A program made the translations under genes and the position numbers. Shown here piece after piece: positions 19,074 to 27,531 of a stretch of DNA of 64,000 nucleotides; the stretch's first letter is position 1; each line of letters opens with the position of its first letter. The notes beneath the pieces are model-generated. The model was not told the origin of the DNA. It saw nothing but the letters and a program-made list of their open reading frames with translations, and made no database searches. The DNA comes from Wielerella bovis (GTDB lineage Bacteria > Pseudomonadota > Gammaproteobacteria > Burkholderiales > Neisseriaceae). The stretch is taken from contig NZ_CP092361.1 of the NCBI RefSeq assembly GCF_022354465.1, positions 1,426,001 through 1,490,000 of the forward strand, given 5' to 3'.

Positions 19074-20078
19074 TTAAATATGCGCTGTAAATGCATCGCT
19101 ATAAAACGCATTTTCGGGTAATTTGGCTTGCGTGGTTAATGCCAATTTGCTGTCGCGCACCATATCAGGTAAACCGCAGGCATAAACTTCGTGAGCTGAT
19201 AAATCAGCATAATCTCGCAAGACTTGTTCAGTAACATAACCTGTTGCCCCTATCCACGAGGTATCAGGACACGATACGACAGGTGTATATTGTGCATTGG
19301 GTAATTGGGTAAGTAAGGCTTGTAATGCAGATTCATCGTATAAACCAGCAGTAAAACGTGTGCCATGATAAAAATGAACATGGCGTTCAGGCTGCGTTTC
19401 TGTTAATTGAGTCAAGATGGATTTGATTGGCGCAAAACCCGTTCCTGTTGCTAATAAAATTAAGGGCTTATGACTTTCTTCATTCAGGTAAAATGAACCA
19501 AGTGGTCCTCGCAAACGAATAATTGAGCCATTTTTCAGGCTGCCTGAAAATAATTGTGATGAAAATAAACCATTTGGTCGATGGCGAACGTGAAACTCCA
19601 ATATATCAGTTTGACTGGGTGCGTTGGCAATGGAATAACTACGGCTACCATCTTTAAGCAGAATTTCCATGTATTGTCCTGCGTAGAATTTGAATGGCGG
19701 TGCTTTAGGCAGTGCAACGGTTAAAATGGCAACATCATCGTGAATGGTAATGTTGTTGATGCGCGCAGGTAGGGTACGAATAGTAATGGCTTTTGCTCCT
19801 GCGTAAGATGGCATATCTATGGTTACATCGCTGTCCGCTTGCGAACAGCACAATAAAATCGTGCCAGCGGCAATTTCGTCTGTGCTTAACACATAATCAT
19901 CGTATTCACTGCTTTTTTGGATGCTGCCTGAAATCAATTTGGCAGCGCAACTACCACACACACCGCTTTGACACGAATGCGGTAAATTGATGCCATTGCG
20001 AATAGCGGCGGATAAAATAGTTTCGTTTGACTGGCTAGAAAATTGGGTATTGCTAGGGGAAACGGTAATTTGAGACAT
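19074..20078 (-). CDS. 2Fe-2S ferredoxin/flavin oxidoreductase (AscD-like)
   Basis: Predicted NAD(P)H-dependent electron-transfer flavoprotein. 334 residues from MSQITVSPSN; a longer in-frame start lacks support. The N-terminal plant-type ferredoxin domain has LPHSCQSGVCGSCAAKL (Cys ligands C-x4-C-x2-C near residues 37-45, fourth Cys about 75 in LLCCSQA). The FAD-binding domain carries RSYSIANAP (RxYS motif), and the NAD(P) domain LLATGTGFAPIKSIL. The architecture matches CDP-6-deoxy-glucoseen reductase-like proteins and phenol-hydroxylase-type reductases; the physiological partner is unknown. Ribosome site weak. Divergent from cdsA. Confidence 0.85.
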   Translation of the reverse strand: MSQITVSPSNTQFSSQSNETILSAAIRNGINLPHSCQSGVCGSCAAKLISGSIQKSSEYDDYVLSTDEIAAGTILLCCSQADSDVTIDMPSYAGAKAITIRTLPARINNITIHDDVAILTVALPKAPPFKFYAGQYMEILLKDGSRSYSIANAPSQTDILEFHVRHRPNGLFSSQLFSGSLKNGSIIRLRGPLGSFYLNEESHKPLILLATGTGFAPIKSILTQLTETQPERHVHFYHGTRFTAGLYDESALQALLTQLPNAQYTPVVSCPDTSWIGATGYVTEQVLRDYADLSAHEVYACGLPDMVRDSKLALTTQAKLPENAFYSDAFTAHI

Positions 20079-20120
20079 GGTTTGTTGCAAATAATTTGAA
20101 ATAATGTAGATTTTAGCAGG

Positions 20121-20156
20121 TTTCAGGCTGCCTATACGATTTAGGCAGCCTGAAAC
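20121..20156. repeat. Inverted DUS pair in the divergent flavoreductase-cdsA gap
   Basis: TTTCAGGCTGCCT and AGGCAGCCTGAAA in a region between divergent genes, so not a terminator in the usual sense. A TATAAT hexamer at 20171-20176, about 48 bases before the cdsA start, is a likely -10 for cdsA. Confidence 0.6.
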
Positions 20157-20223
20157 CTGAATAAACAAGCTATAATATAGTCGTTTCAACACACATTTTA
20201 CATTCATTCAAAAAGGTTTGCTC

Positions 20224-21021
20224 ATGTTAAAACAACGCATATTAACTGCACTCGTCTTGCTGCCACTTATGCTATTGATGTTATTTTATTCAGGCAGTTT
20301 TTTGTGGACAGCATTTGCCACACTCATCGCTTTGCTTGCCTTGTGGGAATATGGGCGATTGGCAGGATTTTCGTTTCAGCAACAACAGCAATATCTTGGT
20401 AGTACCGCATTTTTCATGCTAACTGCTTACTTGGGTAATTGGCAACTACCGCCATTCATTTGGGCGCTTGTGTTCGCTTTTTGGTTATTAGCGATGCCGA
20501 TGTGGCTCAATCAAAAATGGAAAATTGCCGCTAATTTTCGCGCTTATTTGATTGGTTGGTTGTTGATGTTGCCATTTTGGTTTGCATTAGTATTGCTGCG
20601 TCCCGATAGCGACCATGCCGTGCATTTACTTGCTGTAATGGTATTGGTGTGGCTGGCGGATTCTGCCGCTTATTTTGCAGGACGTGCATTTGGCAAACAT
20701 AAATTAGCACCTGTATTAAGCCCGAAAAAAAGTTGGGAAGGTGTCATCGGCGGTTTGCTTGCGGTGTGGATTTATGTCAGCTATGCGCGTGGACAAGGTT
20801 GGTTGTTTGCAGAACAATCGTGGTTTATTGCAATGTTTGCCGCGACCATTTTGACTTTTGTCAGTATCGGTGGCGATTTGTTGGAAAGCTGGCTCAAACG
20901 TGCAGCTGGCATCAAAGACAGTAGCAATTTGCTACCTGGACATGGTGGGGTGTTTGACCGAGTGGACAGTTTGATTGCGGTGTTAAGCGTGTATGCGGCA
21001 GTACAAATTTTGTTGAATTAA
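20224..21021 (+). CDS. cdsA: Phosphatidate cytidylyltransferase
   Basis: Makes CDP-diacylglycerol from phosphatidic acid and CTP, the branch point of phospholipid synthesis; inner membrane. 265 residues with several hydrophobic helices. The family signature is present: KHKLAPVLSPKKSWEGVIGG (near residue 160) and, toward the C terminus, GDLLESWLKRAAGIKDSSNLLPGHGG (split over residues 218-243). ATG at 20224 with AAGG 7 bases upstream; a TTG two codons earlier is less likely. Confidence 0.95.
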   Translation: MLKQRILTALVLLPLMLLMLFYSGSFLWTAFATLIALLALWEYGRLAGFSFQQQQQYLGSTAFFMLTAYLGNWQLPPFIWALVFAFWLLAMPMWLNQKWKIAANFRAYLIGWLLMLPFWFALVLLRPDSDHAVHLLAVMVLVWLADSAAYFAGRAFGKHKLAPVLSPKKSWEGVIGGLLAVWIYVSYARGQGWLFAEQSWFIAMFAATILTFVSIGGDLLESWLKRAAGIKDSSNLLPGHGGVFDRVDSLIAVLSVYAAVQILLN

Positions 21022-21039
21022 TAGAAAATAATTGATTTA

Positions 21040-21068
21040 AGGCAGCCTGAACGGTTTTCAGACTGCCT
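21040..21068 (+). terminator. Inverted DUS-like pair after cdsA
   Basis: AGGCAGCCTGAA, a 4-base loop and TTTTCAGACTGCCTTTTG form a stem followed by T-rich DNA 18 bases after the cdsA stop. Confidence 0.6.
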
Positions 21069-21095
21069 TTTGTTTGTGAGCTATAAGGTTAAATA

Positions 21096-21199
21096 TATAA
21101 TGAATTCAATTTAAACCAGTACAGCGTTGCCAGCTTCCTTATGTACTAGGTGTAGGCGGTCGCTGTCGCCTTGTCCAGATTTAAATTGAACCCACTATA
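21096..21199 (-). repeat. Correia-like element
   Basis: Starts TATAATGAATTCAATTTAAA and ends TTTAAATTGAACCCACTATA. The interior contains CCAGTACAGCGTTGCCAGC and GTCGCTGTCGCCTTGTCC. Slightly degenerate at both ends. Intergenic between cdsA and the asparaginase gene. Confidence 0.85.
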
Positions 21200-21258
21200 A
21201 AACCCATTCAGGCAGCCTGAAAATCGTAGGTCTGATTCTTGAATCCAATATATACCAA

Positions 21259-22212
21259 TTATGCTAATAATTTCAAACGCGATAATTCTTGTTGTATCTC
21301 GTTTGCAGTCCATTGATTCGCAACGGCAAGCATCAACAAGGCAATAGCGGTTTCGATATTACATTTGCCACCATGTATGGCTCCTGATTGTCGCAAAGCA
21401 TTACCTTGAGCATATACAGCAGCCGTACAACCTTGCGTTACTTGGCTAATATTCAACACAAGTTTTCCAGAAGCTGTAAACCGCTGAATCGCAGCCAAAA
21501 AATCTGCATCATTAGGTGCATTACCATGCCCAAAACTCATCAATACAGCAGCATCAGCAGCAGATGTATTTAATAAATGCGTAGCAGCGGTAAGATTCAT
21601 GGCTGGAACAAGATAAATGGGTAACACGGAAATATTGGCACAAAATTGACGCGATAGGCAGCCTGAAAATATGTGTGGCGTATTTTCAGGCTGCCATTCA
21701 CCAAAATGAGCATTACTAAAACCATTATCGGTTTCAGTACTGATTTTACTGCACCCAATCGCAGGAAATAATTTACCATTGAATGCCAATAAAACTTCAT
21801 GAATATCATCACGTTGCAATGCAGCAATCGCAGTTTGTAAATTGCTTGGTGCATCACTATTGTTGCTACCAAATGGTTTTTGCGACCCTGTCAATACAAT
21901 AGGCTTTCCTTGCGTATCCAATGCCAACGCAAACAATGCGGCGGTGTATGCCAGCGTGTCAGTACCATGTAAAATCAATACACCATCGTGTTGTGGCAGC
22001 GCATTTTGAACAAGAGTCAGCCAATCTGCCCAGTTTTGCGGCGTAACAGCAGAACTATCAATTAAAGGCTGGCAAATATGCCAGTTGAATTGGCAGTCTG
22101 AAAATGGAGCAAGTGCAGTGTGAACCAGTTGTGTGTCAGGCTGTAAACCGTGTTCGCTTTGGCACATACCAATAGTACCACCTGTGTAGAGTACAAATAT
22201 TTTCTTCATCAT
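21259..22212 (-). CDS. L-asparaginase
   Basis: Hydrolyses asparagine to aspartate and ammonia. 317 residues from MMKKIFVLYTGGTIGM; the upstream in-frame extension encodes only a DUS peptide. The first catalytic Thr is in YTGGTIGM (residue about 12), the second in LHGTDTLAYTAALF (near 89). No signal peptide, so a cytoplasmic (type I-like) enzyme is likely. A DUS pair inside the gene (21656-21694) encodes part of the QPEN...FSGCL segment, an insertion-like loop. The ribosome site is weak. Confidence 0.88.
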   Translation of the reverse strand: MMKKIFVLYTGGTIGMCQSEHGLQPDTQLVHTALAPFSDCQFNWHICQPLIDSSAVTPQNWADWLTLVQNALPQHDGVLILHGTDTLAYTAALFALALDTQGKPIVLTGSQKPFGSNNSDAPSNLQTAIAALQRDDIHEVLLAFNGKLFPAIGCSKISTETDNGFSNAHFGEWQPENTPHIFSGCLSRQFCANISVLPIYLVPAMNLTAATHLLNTSAADAAVLMSFGHGNAPNDADFLAAIQRFTASGKLVLNISQVTQGCTAAVYAQGNALRQSGAIHGGKCNIETAIALLMLAVANQWTANEIQQELSRLKLLA

Positions 22213-22245
22213 AATTCTGTGATTTATAAGTGATAAGGCAGCCTG

Positions 22246-22380
22246 AAACCTTTGCAAAATTCAAAATTATAGGTTGGATTCTTGAATCCAATATTTCCCA
22301 TATTTATAACAACTATTGATTTTTATTTGAAATTTTTTGAATACAAGTATGTTACCTACAATTTTTCAGGCTGTCTGCAT
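22246..22380. repeat. Palindrome-bearing repeat with GAAACCTTTGCAAAA end
   Basis: Begins with GAAACCTTTGCAAAA, carries GGTTGGATTCTTGAATCCAA (a near-perfect palindrome) and ends with GAATACAAGTATGTTACCTAC. A related degenerate copy lies at 59820-59975, and an inverted one at 62046-62184. Non-coding. Confidence 0.6.
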
Positions 22381-22405
22381 GATTTAACAAAAGTTTCAAA
22401 CTATA

Positions 22406-22515
22406 TATAGTGGATTCAATTTAAATCAGGACAAGGCGACAGCGACCGCCGTGTACACAACATGGTACATAAGGGAGCTAGCAACGCTGTACTGGTTTAA
22501 ATTGAATTCACTATA
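22406..22515 (+). repeat. Correia-like element, well preserved
   Basis: 110 bases from TATAGTGGATTCAATTTAAA to TTTAAATTGAATTCACTATA. The interior reads CAGGACAAGGCGACAGCGACC ... GTACATAAGGGAGCTAGCAACGC ... GTACTGG. This is one of the best copies to use as a reference for the family. It lies just beyond the stop of the lipoprotein gene. Confidence 0.92.
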
Positions 22516-22522
22516 CAATCTA

Positions 22523-23596
22523 TTATTCCGCGCGCATAATTTGATAAACACCTGATAAATCATAAGGTTTATATCGTGCAGGTTCATTGCGTCCTTCTCC
22601 TGCATAACTCAACGTTAAGCCAATATTTTGACTTTTATCTATCCAGCCGATGAACATACCACTATGCTCAATATTTTTATAGGAATAATTGATGTGATAA
22701 AGCCAATCGCCTGCACGCAGTTGATCTGGCGAAGCGTATACCCCCCCTTTTTTGCTGCTAAAAACAACTTTTCGGTCGCCACGACCAACACCAGCGCGTG
22801 TCCATGCTTTGTCCAAATAATCCCAACATCCCCCTTTCACAATTTCTTTTCGGAAAGTCATTTCTCGGGCTTCGCGTAATACAGAACGAGTTAGACCTGA
22901 ACTGTATTGTTCGGCGCGTGCTATAAGTTGGTCATAATTTTGTCCAGATGGCACGATGCTTTTATTGCTGCTGGCTGACTGTGATATCGTGTTTTTCGCA
23001 AATTGTACGGGACGTTTTTTTGTGGTTGTGGGTGTAGTTTGAGGTTGTGTATCCATTATTTGCGCAGTTTGTTGTGGCATAGGGTTTTCAGGCTGCCTAT
23101 AAACAGGTTGAGTTTGCGCATAAGTTGGATAAGTAGTTTGCTGATGAGTAATCGGTGCATAATGAACAGGCTGCGTGTTTTGTGGCGCATATTGTGGCAC
23201 TGGTGCATAAACGGGCACTGGCTCGTACACAGGCTGTCCGATTATTTGCGGTGCTGCGTATTGCGGATACTGTCCATATGCTTGTGGCACAGAGGGATAA
23301 TGAACAGGTGGAGCATAGGTCTGCATAACTTGTGGTGCAACATATTGCGGATAATTTGGCACAGCATAACCAGTAGGCGATTGATTGGCATAATGGTTTT
23401 CAGGCTGCATATAAACAACTGACTGTGGCGCAACATATTGCGGTGAATAATACTGGACAGAATGATTGGGATACACACCAGCCTGCATATAAGTAGACTG
23501 TGGCGCGTATTGTGCTTGGGGCAAATAGGGAGAATAAGGGGCTGGTGCGCACGCGGATAACGTAGTGATACCTATCAAATAAGCCAGTTTTTTCAT
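22523..23596 (-). CDS. Lipoprotein with Pro/Tyr/Gln-rich repeats and NlpC/P60-like C-terminal domain
   Basis: 357 residues. A lipoprotein signal ends LIGITTLSAC, so the mature protein is lipid-anchored, probably in the outer membrane. Residues 19-190 are low-complexity, with many PQYAPQ, PVYAPV and YPQYAAPQ variants. The C-terminal 140 residues look globular: GGCWDYLDKAWTRAG offers a candidate catalytic Cys and EHSGMFIGW a candidate His, as in NlpC/P60 or amidase-like cysteine peptidases. Peptidoglycan hydrolysis is therefore a guess. Several DUS within the repeat region encode QPEN. The gene is single and flanked by repeat elements. Confidence 0.75.
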   Translation of the reverse strand: MKKLAYLIGITTLSACAPAPYSPYLPQAQYAPQSTYMQAGVYPNHSVQYYSPQYVAPQSVVYMQPENHYANQSPTGYAVPNYPQYVAPQVMQTYAPPVHYPSVPQAYGQYPQYAAPQIIGQPVYEPVPVYAPVPQYAPQNTQPVHYAPITHQQTTYPTYAQTQPVYRQPENPMPQQTAQIMDTQPQTTPTTTKKRPVQFAKNTISQSASSNKSIVPSGQNYDQLIARAEQYSSGLTRSVLREAREMTFRKEIVKGGCWDYLDKAWTRAGVGRGDRKVVFSSKKGGVYASPDQLRAGDWLYHINYSYKNIEHSGMFIGWIDKSQNIGLTLSYAGEGRNEPARYKPYDLSGVYQIMRAE

Positions 23597-23696
23597 AAGT
23601 AAAATACAGCAAAAAAAACTGTAAGCGTATCAGCCATGAGAATAGGTTTCAAGTGCCTGAGTGAATATTTTATTGTAAATACTGTTTCACTGTCAT

Positions 23697-23804
23697 TATA
23701 GTCGCAGAATTGAAAAAGTACTACGGCGTTGGCTCGCCTTGCCGTAATACTTGTACTGTCTGCAGCTTACCGCCCTGTATGACATTTTCAGTTCTGCGAC
23801 TATA
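23697..23804 (+). repeat. Correia-related element, TATAGTCGCAGAA-ended variant
   Basis: 108 bases. Perfect terminal repeats TATAGTCGCAGAA and TTCTGCGACTATA. The interior (AGTACTACGGCGTTGGCTCGCCTTGCCGT, GTACTGTCTGCAGC) is nearer to the classical Neisseria Correia interior than the other copies here. A degenerate copy follows thyA at 17402-17510. Confidence 0.85.
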
Positions 23805-23816
23805 AAATACAGATGC

Positions 23817-24314
23817 TTAAACACTCACGCCCAAAATTATCACATCTGCCAGCTTACCATCTAATTCACATACTTCTGGTAATACTCCCCATTGTTCATA
23901 ACCCAATTTGCGAAACAAGACGATGCTAGCAACATTGTGTGCAAAAATAACGGCTGCGATTTTGTGTATGCCCAAAGTAGGCGCACGCTGCATCATTTCG
24001 CGCAATATCCATTCACCCAAGCCTTTACCACGCCAATTCTCATGCACATAAATGCTGATTTCTGCTGTGCGTTGATAAGCAGCGCGTGGATAATAATCAC
24101 TAAAACTGCCCCATGCCACAAGGCAGCCTGAAACTTTATCGTGTACCGCATAAAGTGGACGTTTTTCAGATTGATGCGCATCAAACCATGTTTCGCGCTG
24201 CGCCACCGAAACAGGATGTAAATCAGCAGTTACTTGCCGCGACGCTATCGTGCTGTTGTAAATAGCAACTATTTCGGCGAGTTCTTCTCGTCGCGCTACA
24301 CTCATTGTCCACAT
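23817..24314 (-). CDS. GNAT-family N-acetyltransferase
   Basis: Predicted acetyl-CoA-dependent acetyltransferase of the phosphinothricin/methionine-sulfoximine type. 165 residues. The acetyl-CoA loop is visible as ENWRGKGLGEWIL (near residue 95), preceded by ISIYVHE and followed by FAHNVASIVLFRKLGY, the segment typical of this subgroup. The ATG shares one base with the stop codon of the upstream antiporter gene; a second ATG nine bases downstream is equally possible. Translational coupling with the antiporter is likely. Substrate unknown. Confidence 0.88.
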   Translation of the reverse strand: MWTMSVARREELAEIVAIYNSTIASRQVTADLHPVSVAQRETWFDAHQSEKRPLYAVHDKVSGCLVAWGSFSDYYPRAAYQRTAEISIYVHENWRGKGLGEWILREMMQRAPTLGIHKIAAVIFAHNVASIVLFRKLGYEQWGVLPEVCELDGKLADVIILGVSV

Positions 24315-26218
24315 TATGAAATCCCTTTCTTCATATGCGTTTCAGGTGATTCATGTTCTTCCCACCAATCCACATGACCACCATGCAAAATTGTTTGAAT
24401 CATTTGCTGTGTTTCAGCATCAACTTCTTTAAACACTTGCATCAACGCATCATTTGCATAATTCGTGATATTGGGGTCATACACCTCTGCCAAACGGTCG
24501 GACAAATAACGGTCTCGGGCAGCATAAACCTTACTCAACTCTCGTGCTTGTTCAGGTTCAACGCCCAATTTTTCCAATCCAATCCGCCCTGCTCTAATCG
24601 CAGAATCGGCAATTTCACGAATAATGTAATTGGCACCCGCATGTTTTAATTCATAGGCATGTCCACGGTCATATGCACGCGCAATAATGGGAAGATGTGG
24701 ATAATGGCGACGAATAAACTCCACAATATGCGTTGCGCCCGATTCTCTACCCAAGGCAATGATGACTAATTTAGCTTTCGCCAACCCTACTGAACCCAAT
24801 AATTCAGGACGTGTCGCATCACCATAATAGGTTTTAATACCGAATTTGGTTAAACCTTCTACCATTTCAGCATGATTGTCCACAATAGTGAGATGAAAAC
24901 CACAAGCCGTCAGCAAACTATTGATGTGTTGTCCAAAACGACCATGTCCCAACAAAATGACGGGATTTTCTTCATGAATTTCATCATGCGCCCGACTTTC
25001 TTCATTTTCTTCAGCAATGGCGCGTGGTGCGAATACTTTTTCATAAATAATAAACAATAATGGCGTCAGCACCATAGACAATGCTACAACTAAACTTAAA
25101 CGGTCAAACAATGTTTCACTTAATACATTATTATTCTGCGCAATGGACAATAACACAAAACCAAACTCCCCCGCTTGTGCCAAACTTAATGCAAATAATT
25201 GGCGACTCAATGAAGGCAGCCTGAAAATATAACCTAATAAAAACAAAATGGTTGCTTTAATTAATAATAATGCCAATGTCATACCGATGATGGGGAAAAA
25301 TGTGCTTTCCAGCAAACCAAAATTCATACCCGCACCAACCGTAATAAAAAACAATCCTAGAAATAATCCCTTAAATGGTTCAAGATGACTTTCCATTTCA
25401 TGACGATAATGACTGTTTGCCAAGCCTACGCCTGCAATAAATGCACCCAACGCAGGCGACAAGCCCACTACCGACATCAATGTCGCAATGCCAACCACCA
25501 GCATCAAAGTAAACACAGTAAACATTTCGCGTACACGACTTTTGATAACCAAACGAATCATCATCGGCACAACATAACGTACAAACAAAACAATCGCCAC
25601 AATAGCCGCAATACTCACTGCTGCCGTTACCCATTCGGATTGATGTGCCAACCAATTTGCTGCATCATGACCATGTGCATCATTATTATTTACGGCAGCC
25701 ACACCACCCACAGCCAATAAAGGCATCAATGCCAACATAGGAATCGCCGCCACATCTTGAAAAAGCAGCACTGCAAACCCCGCTTGCCCTCCAGGTGTTT
25801 GCATCAACCCTTTTTCGCTATACGTTTGCAACACAATCGCTGTTGATGACAAGGACAAAATACAGCCAATCGCCACGCCTACTTGCCATGAATAGCCCAG
25901 CGACATAGTGATTGCCACAATCGCACCCAATGTCAGCAAAACTTGCAAACCACCCAAACCCAATAATTTATGCCGTAATTGCCATAACATTTGTGGTGCA
26001 AGCTCCAAACCTACCAAAAATAGCATCATCACAACGCCAAATTCGGCAATATGTTGAATAGATGTGGTTTCTTTACCAACAAAACCCAATACTGGACCAA
26101 TCACAATCCCTGCAATCAAATACCCCAATACCGAACCTAACCCTAATTTTTGCGACAATAAAACCGAGACAACGGCAAAAGCGAGATAAATAAAAGTGTA
26201 TAACAAAAGAAAAGTCAT
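24314..26218 (-). CDS. Kef-type cation:proton antiporter (CPA2) with TrkA-N domain
   Basis: Inner-membrane monovalent cation/proton antiporter. 634 residues. About 12-13 hydrophobic helices occupy residues 1-385, with GVVMMLFLVGLEL and LSLSSTAIVLQ typical of CPA2. A Rossmann-type TrkA-N domain follows: ILLGHGRFGQHINSLL (near residue 415) and IIALGRESGATHIVEF. The overall form resembles KefB/KefC and YbaL; glutathione regulation cannot be judged from sequence, though gshB is present elsewhere in the window. A DUS lies inside the gene near 25214. Forms an operon with the acetyltransferase. Confidence 0.92.
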   Translation of the reverse strand: MTFLLLYTFIYLAFAVVSVLLSQKLGLGSVLGYLIAGIVIGPVLGFVGKETTSIQHIAEFGVVMMLFLVGLELAPQMLWQLRHKLLGLGGLQVLLTLGAIVAITMSLGYSWQVGVAIGCILSLSSTAIVLQTYSEKGLMQTPGGQAGFAVLLFQDVAAIPMLALMPLLAVGGVAAVNNNDAHGHDAANWLAHQSEWVTAAVSIAAIVAIVLFVRYVVPMMIRLVIKSRVREMFTVFTLMLVVGIATLMSVVGLSPALGAFIAGVGLANSHYRHEMESHLEPFKGLFLGLFFITVGAGMNFGLLESTFFPIIGMTLALLLIKATILFLLGYIFRLPSLSRQLFALSLAQAGEFGFVLLSIAQNNNVLSETLFDRLSLVVALSMVLTPLLFIIYEKVFAPRAIAEENEESRAHDEIHEENPVILLGHGRFGQHINSLLTACGFHLTIVDNHAEMVEGLTKFGIKTYYGDATRPELLGSVGLAKAKLVIIALGRESGATHIVEFIRRHYPHLPIIARAYDRGHAYELKHAGANYIIREIADSAIRAGRIGLEKLGVEPEQARELSKVYAARDRYLSDRLAEVYDPNITNYANDALMQVFKEVDAETQQMIQTILHGGHVDWWEEHESPETHMKKGIS

Positions 26219-26256
26219 GCGTGTTTCCGTGTGTTGAAAATATAGCTAGCACAATT

Positions 26257-26366
26257 TATAGTAGATTCAATTTAAATCAGGACAAGGCGGCAGCGACTGC
26301 CGTGTACACATCATAGTACATAAGGAAGCTGGCAACGCTGTACTGGTTTAAATTGAATTCACTATA
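26257..26366 (+). repeat. Correia-like element
   Basis: TATAGTAGATTCAATTTAAA to TTTAAATTGAATTCACTATA, with the standard interior and one changed base in the left TIR. It lies upstream of the antiporter gene, in its promoter region. Confidence 0.9.
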
Positions 26367-26591
26367 ATCAATACAAGGCAGCGAAGCTGCAAGCAGTACA
26401 CATGGCACAACAAGCCAAAGCTGCAACTATTTTAAAATAGGTTAGCTATAAAATTTTTAATTTGATAAGCAGTTACATTTAGAGGCTACTAACGATGCTG
26501 TAATAGCACTTATCCCCACTGAATTTTACAAAATCCCTTTCTGAAAAGATAGATTTTTATTGCGGATTAAGCTAAATATAATCGGTTAAAA

Positions 26592-26792
26592 TATAGTGAA
26601 ACCTTTGCAAAACCCTAGATTTGCGCGTAGTTCAAAGCGATAGCATCGCAGAATGCGCAGACATATCATGTAGATAGGCAAGCAGTCGAGAAGCGCATCG
26701 CGAAGAAATACGCCAAAGATAGGGATTTTGCAAAGGTTTCATACTATGTGTACACGGCGGTCGCTGTACTGGTTTAAATTGAATTCACTATA
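26592..26792. repeat. Correia-like element split and rearranged by a MITE
   Basis: TATAGTGAA at 26592 resembles the left end of a reverse-orientation Correia element. After the MITE come ACTATGTGTACACGGCGGTCGCTGT (reverse-orientation interior) and then ACTGGTTTAAATTGAATTCACTATA (forward-orientation end). Both outer ends are thus of the GAATTC type, which no intact copy shows. Confidence 0.65.
26598..26740. mobile_element. MITE-like element, GAAACCTTTGCAAAA ends, copy 1
   Basis: 143 bases with inverted ends GAAACCTTTGCAAAA and TTTTGCAAAGGTTTC. The interior includes TTCAAAGCGATAGCATCGCA and GCGCAGACATATCATGTAGA. Related copies lie at 39503-39644 and 43778-43920. No coding capacity. The ends resemble those of Neisseria IS5-group elements (recalled, not checked), which would make these non-autonomous derivatives. 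Confidence 0.8.
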
Positions 26793-26823
26793 ATAGACTA
26801 TACAATTTACCCTAAACATAAAT

Positions 26824-26854
26824 AGGCAGCCTGAAAACCGTTTTCAGGCTGCCT
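26824..26854 (-). terminator. Inverted DUS pair after folA
   Basis: AGGCAGCCTGAAAA and TTTTCAGGCTGCCT with a 3-base loop begin 9 bases past the folA stop on the minus strand. Probable terminator. Confidence 0.65.
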
Positions 26855-26862
26855 ATGAACGA

Positions 26863-27348
26863 TTATTTGCGTTGATAATGCACCAAATCAAATGCAATAC
26901 CATTGGCGGCAATGTGTTTAACACGCGTGATTTCGCGCCAATGTTGTGCAGAAAATTTGGGGAAAAACGTGTCGCCTTGTGGCGAAAGTTGTACTTCGGT
27001 TAAACGCAAATCAGTCGCCAATGGTAAAGCTTGGGCGTAAATTTGTGCGCCGCCCATAATGATGATTTCTGCTACTTCGCCACACGCTTGAATGGCATTG
27101 GGCAAATCGGCAAATACTTCCGCACCTGTTGCAATATATTCAGGCTGCCTCGAAATCACGATATTACGGCGATTGGGCAATGGTTTACGCGGCAAACTGT
27201 CCCATGTTTTGCGTCCCATAATCACAGGCTTGTTTGTGGTGTATTGTTTGAAAAATGCAAAATCTTCGGGTATATGCCATGGAATGTCATTATTTGCACC
27301 AATAACGCGATTGTGTGCGAGTGCGGCAATTAAGGTAATTTGGGTCAT
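26863..27348 (-). CDS. folA: Dihydrofolate reductase
   Basis: NADPH-dependent reduction of dihydrofolate to tetrahydrofolate, regenerating the cofactor consumed by thyA. 161 residues, the chromosomal enzyme length. ITLIAALAHNRVIGANNDIPWHIPEDFAFFK holds the substrate-binding region with the catalytic acid in the PEDF segment (near residue 28), VIMGRKTWDSLPRKPLPNR the cofactor loop, and EIIIMGGAQIYAQAL the C-terminal NADPH site. A DUS inside the gene encodes SRQPEYI. A repeat element occupies the promoter side. Confidence 0.97.
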   Translation of the reverse strand: MTQITLIAALAHNRVIGANNDIPWHIPEDFAFFKQYTTNKPVIMGRKTWDSLPRKPLPNRRNIVISRQPEYIATGAEVFADLPNAIQACGEVAEIIIMGGAQIYAQALPLATDLRLTEVQLSPQGDTFFPKFSAQHWREITRVKHIAANGIAFDLVHYQRK

Positions 27349-27386
27349 ATTTTACTCATCAATCAACAAAAGGCAGCCTGAAAATC

Positions 27387-27491
27387 ATAGTCGTTCAAAA
27401 TAGAAATAAGACAAGGCGACAGCGACTGCTGTGTACATCTAGTACATAAGGGAGCTGGCAACACGGTATTATTTTTATTTTGAACGACTAT
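27387..27491 (+). repeat. Correia-like element, ATAGTCGTTCAAAAT-ended variant
   Basis: 105 bases with inverted ends ATAGTCGTTCAAAAT and ATTTTGAACGACTAT. The interior matches the family (GACAAGGCGACAGCGACTGC, GTACATAAGGGAGCTGGCAAC). It lies 38 bases upstream of folA. Confidence 0.88.
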
Positions 27492-27531
27492 CATTGGGCG
27501 AATATGTGTTTATTTTATTCGCCCACGCCAA

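Larger units (their letters stand above)
26219..26862. other. Repeat-rich intergenic region between folA and the antiporter gene
   Basis: About 640 bases without genes. From left to right: a Correia-like element, a degenerate stretch at about 26373-26450 resembling a classical Correia interior (CAAGGCAGCGAAGCTGCAAG, CAGTACAC), AT-rich DNA, a MITE at 26598-26740 inside a broken Correia element, and an inverted DUS pair next to folA. Confidence 0.75.

Noticed and set aside
22628..23422. Open frames antisense to the repeat-rich lipoprotein gene
   Set aside because: The Leu/Arg/Trp-rich translation mirrors PQYAPQ codons on the other strand; the lipoprotein frame has a signal sequence and a conserved domain.
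24353..25720. Open frames antisense to the Kef-type antiporter gene
   Set aside because: They are rich in His, Asn and Gln runs typical of antisense frames and have no recognisable domain.
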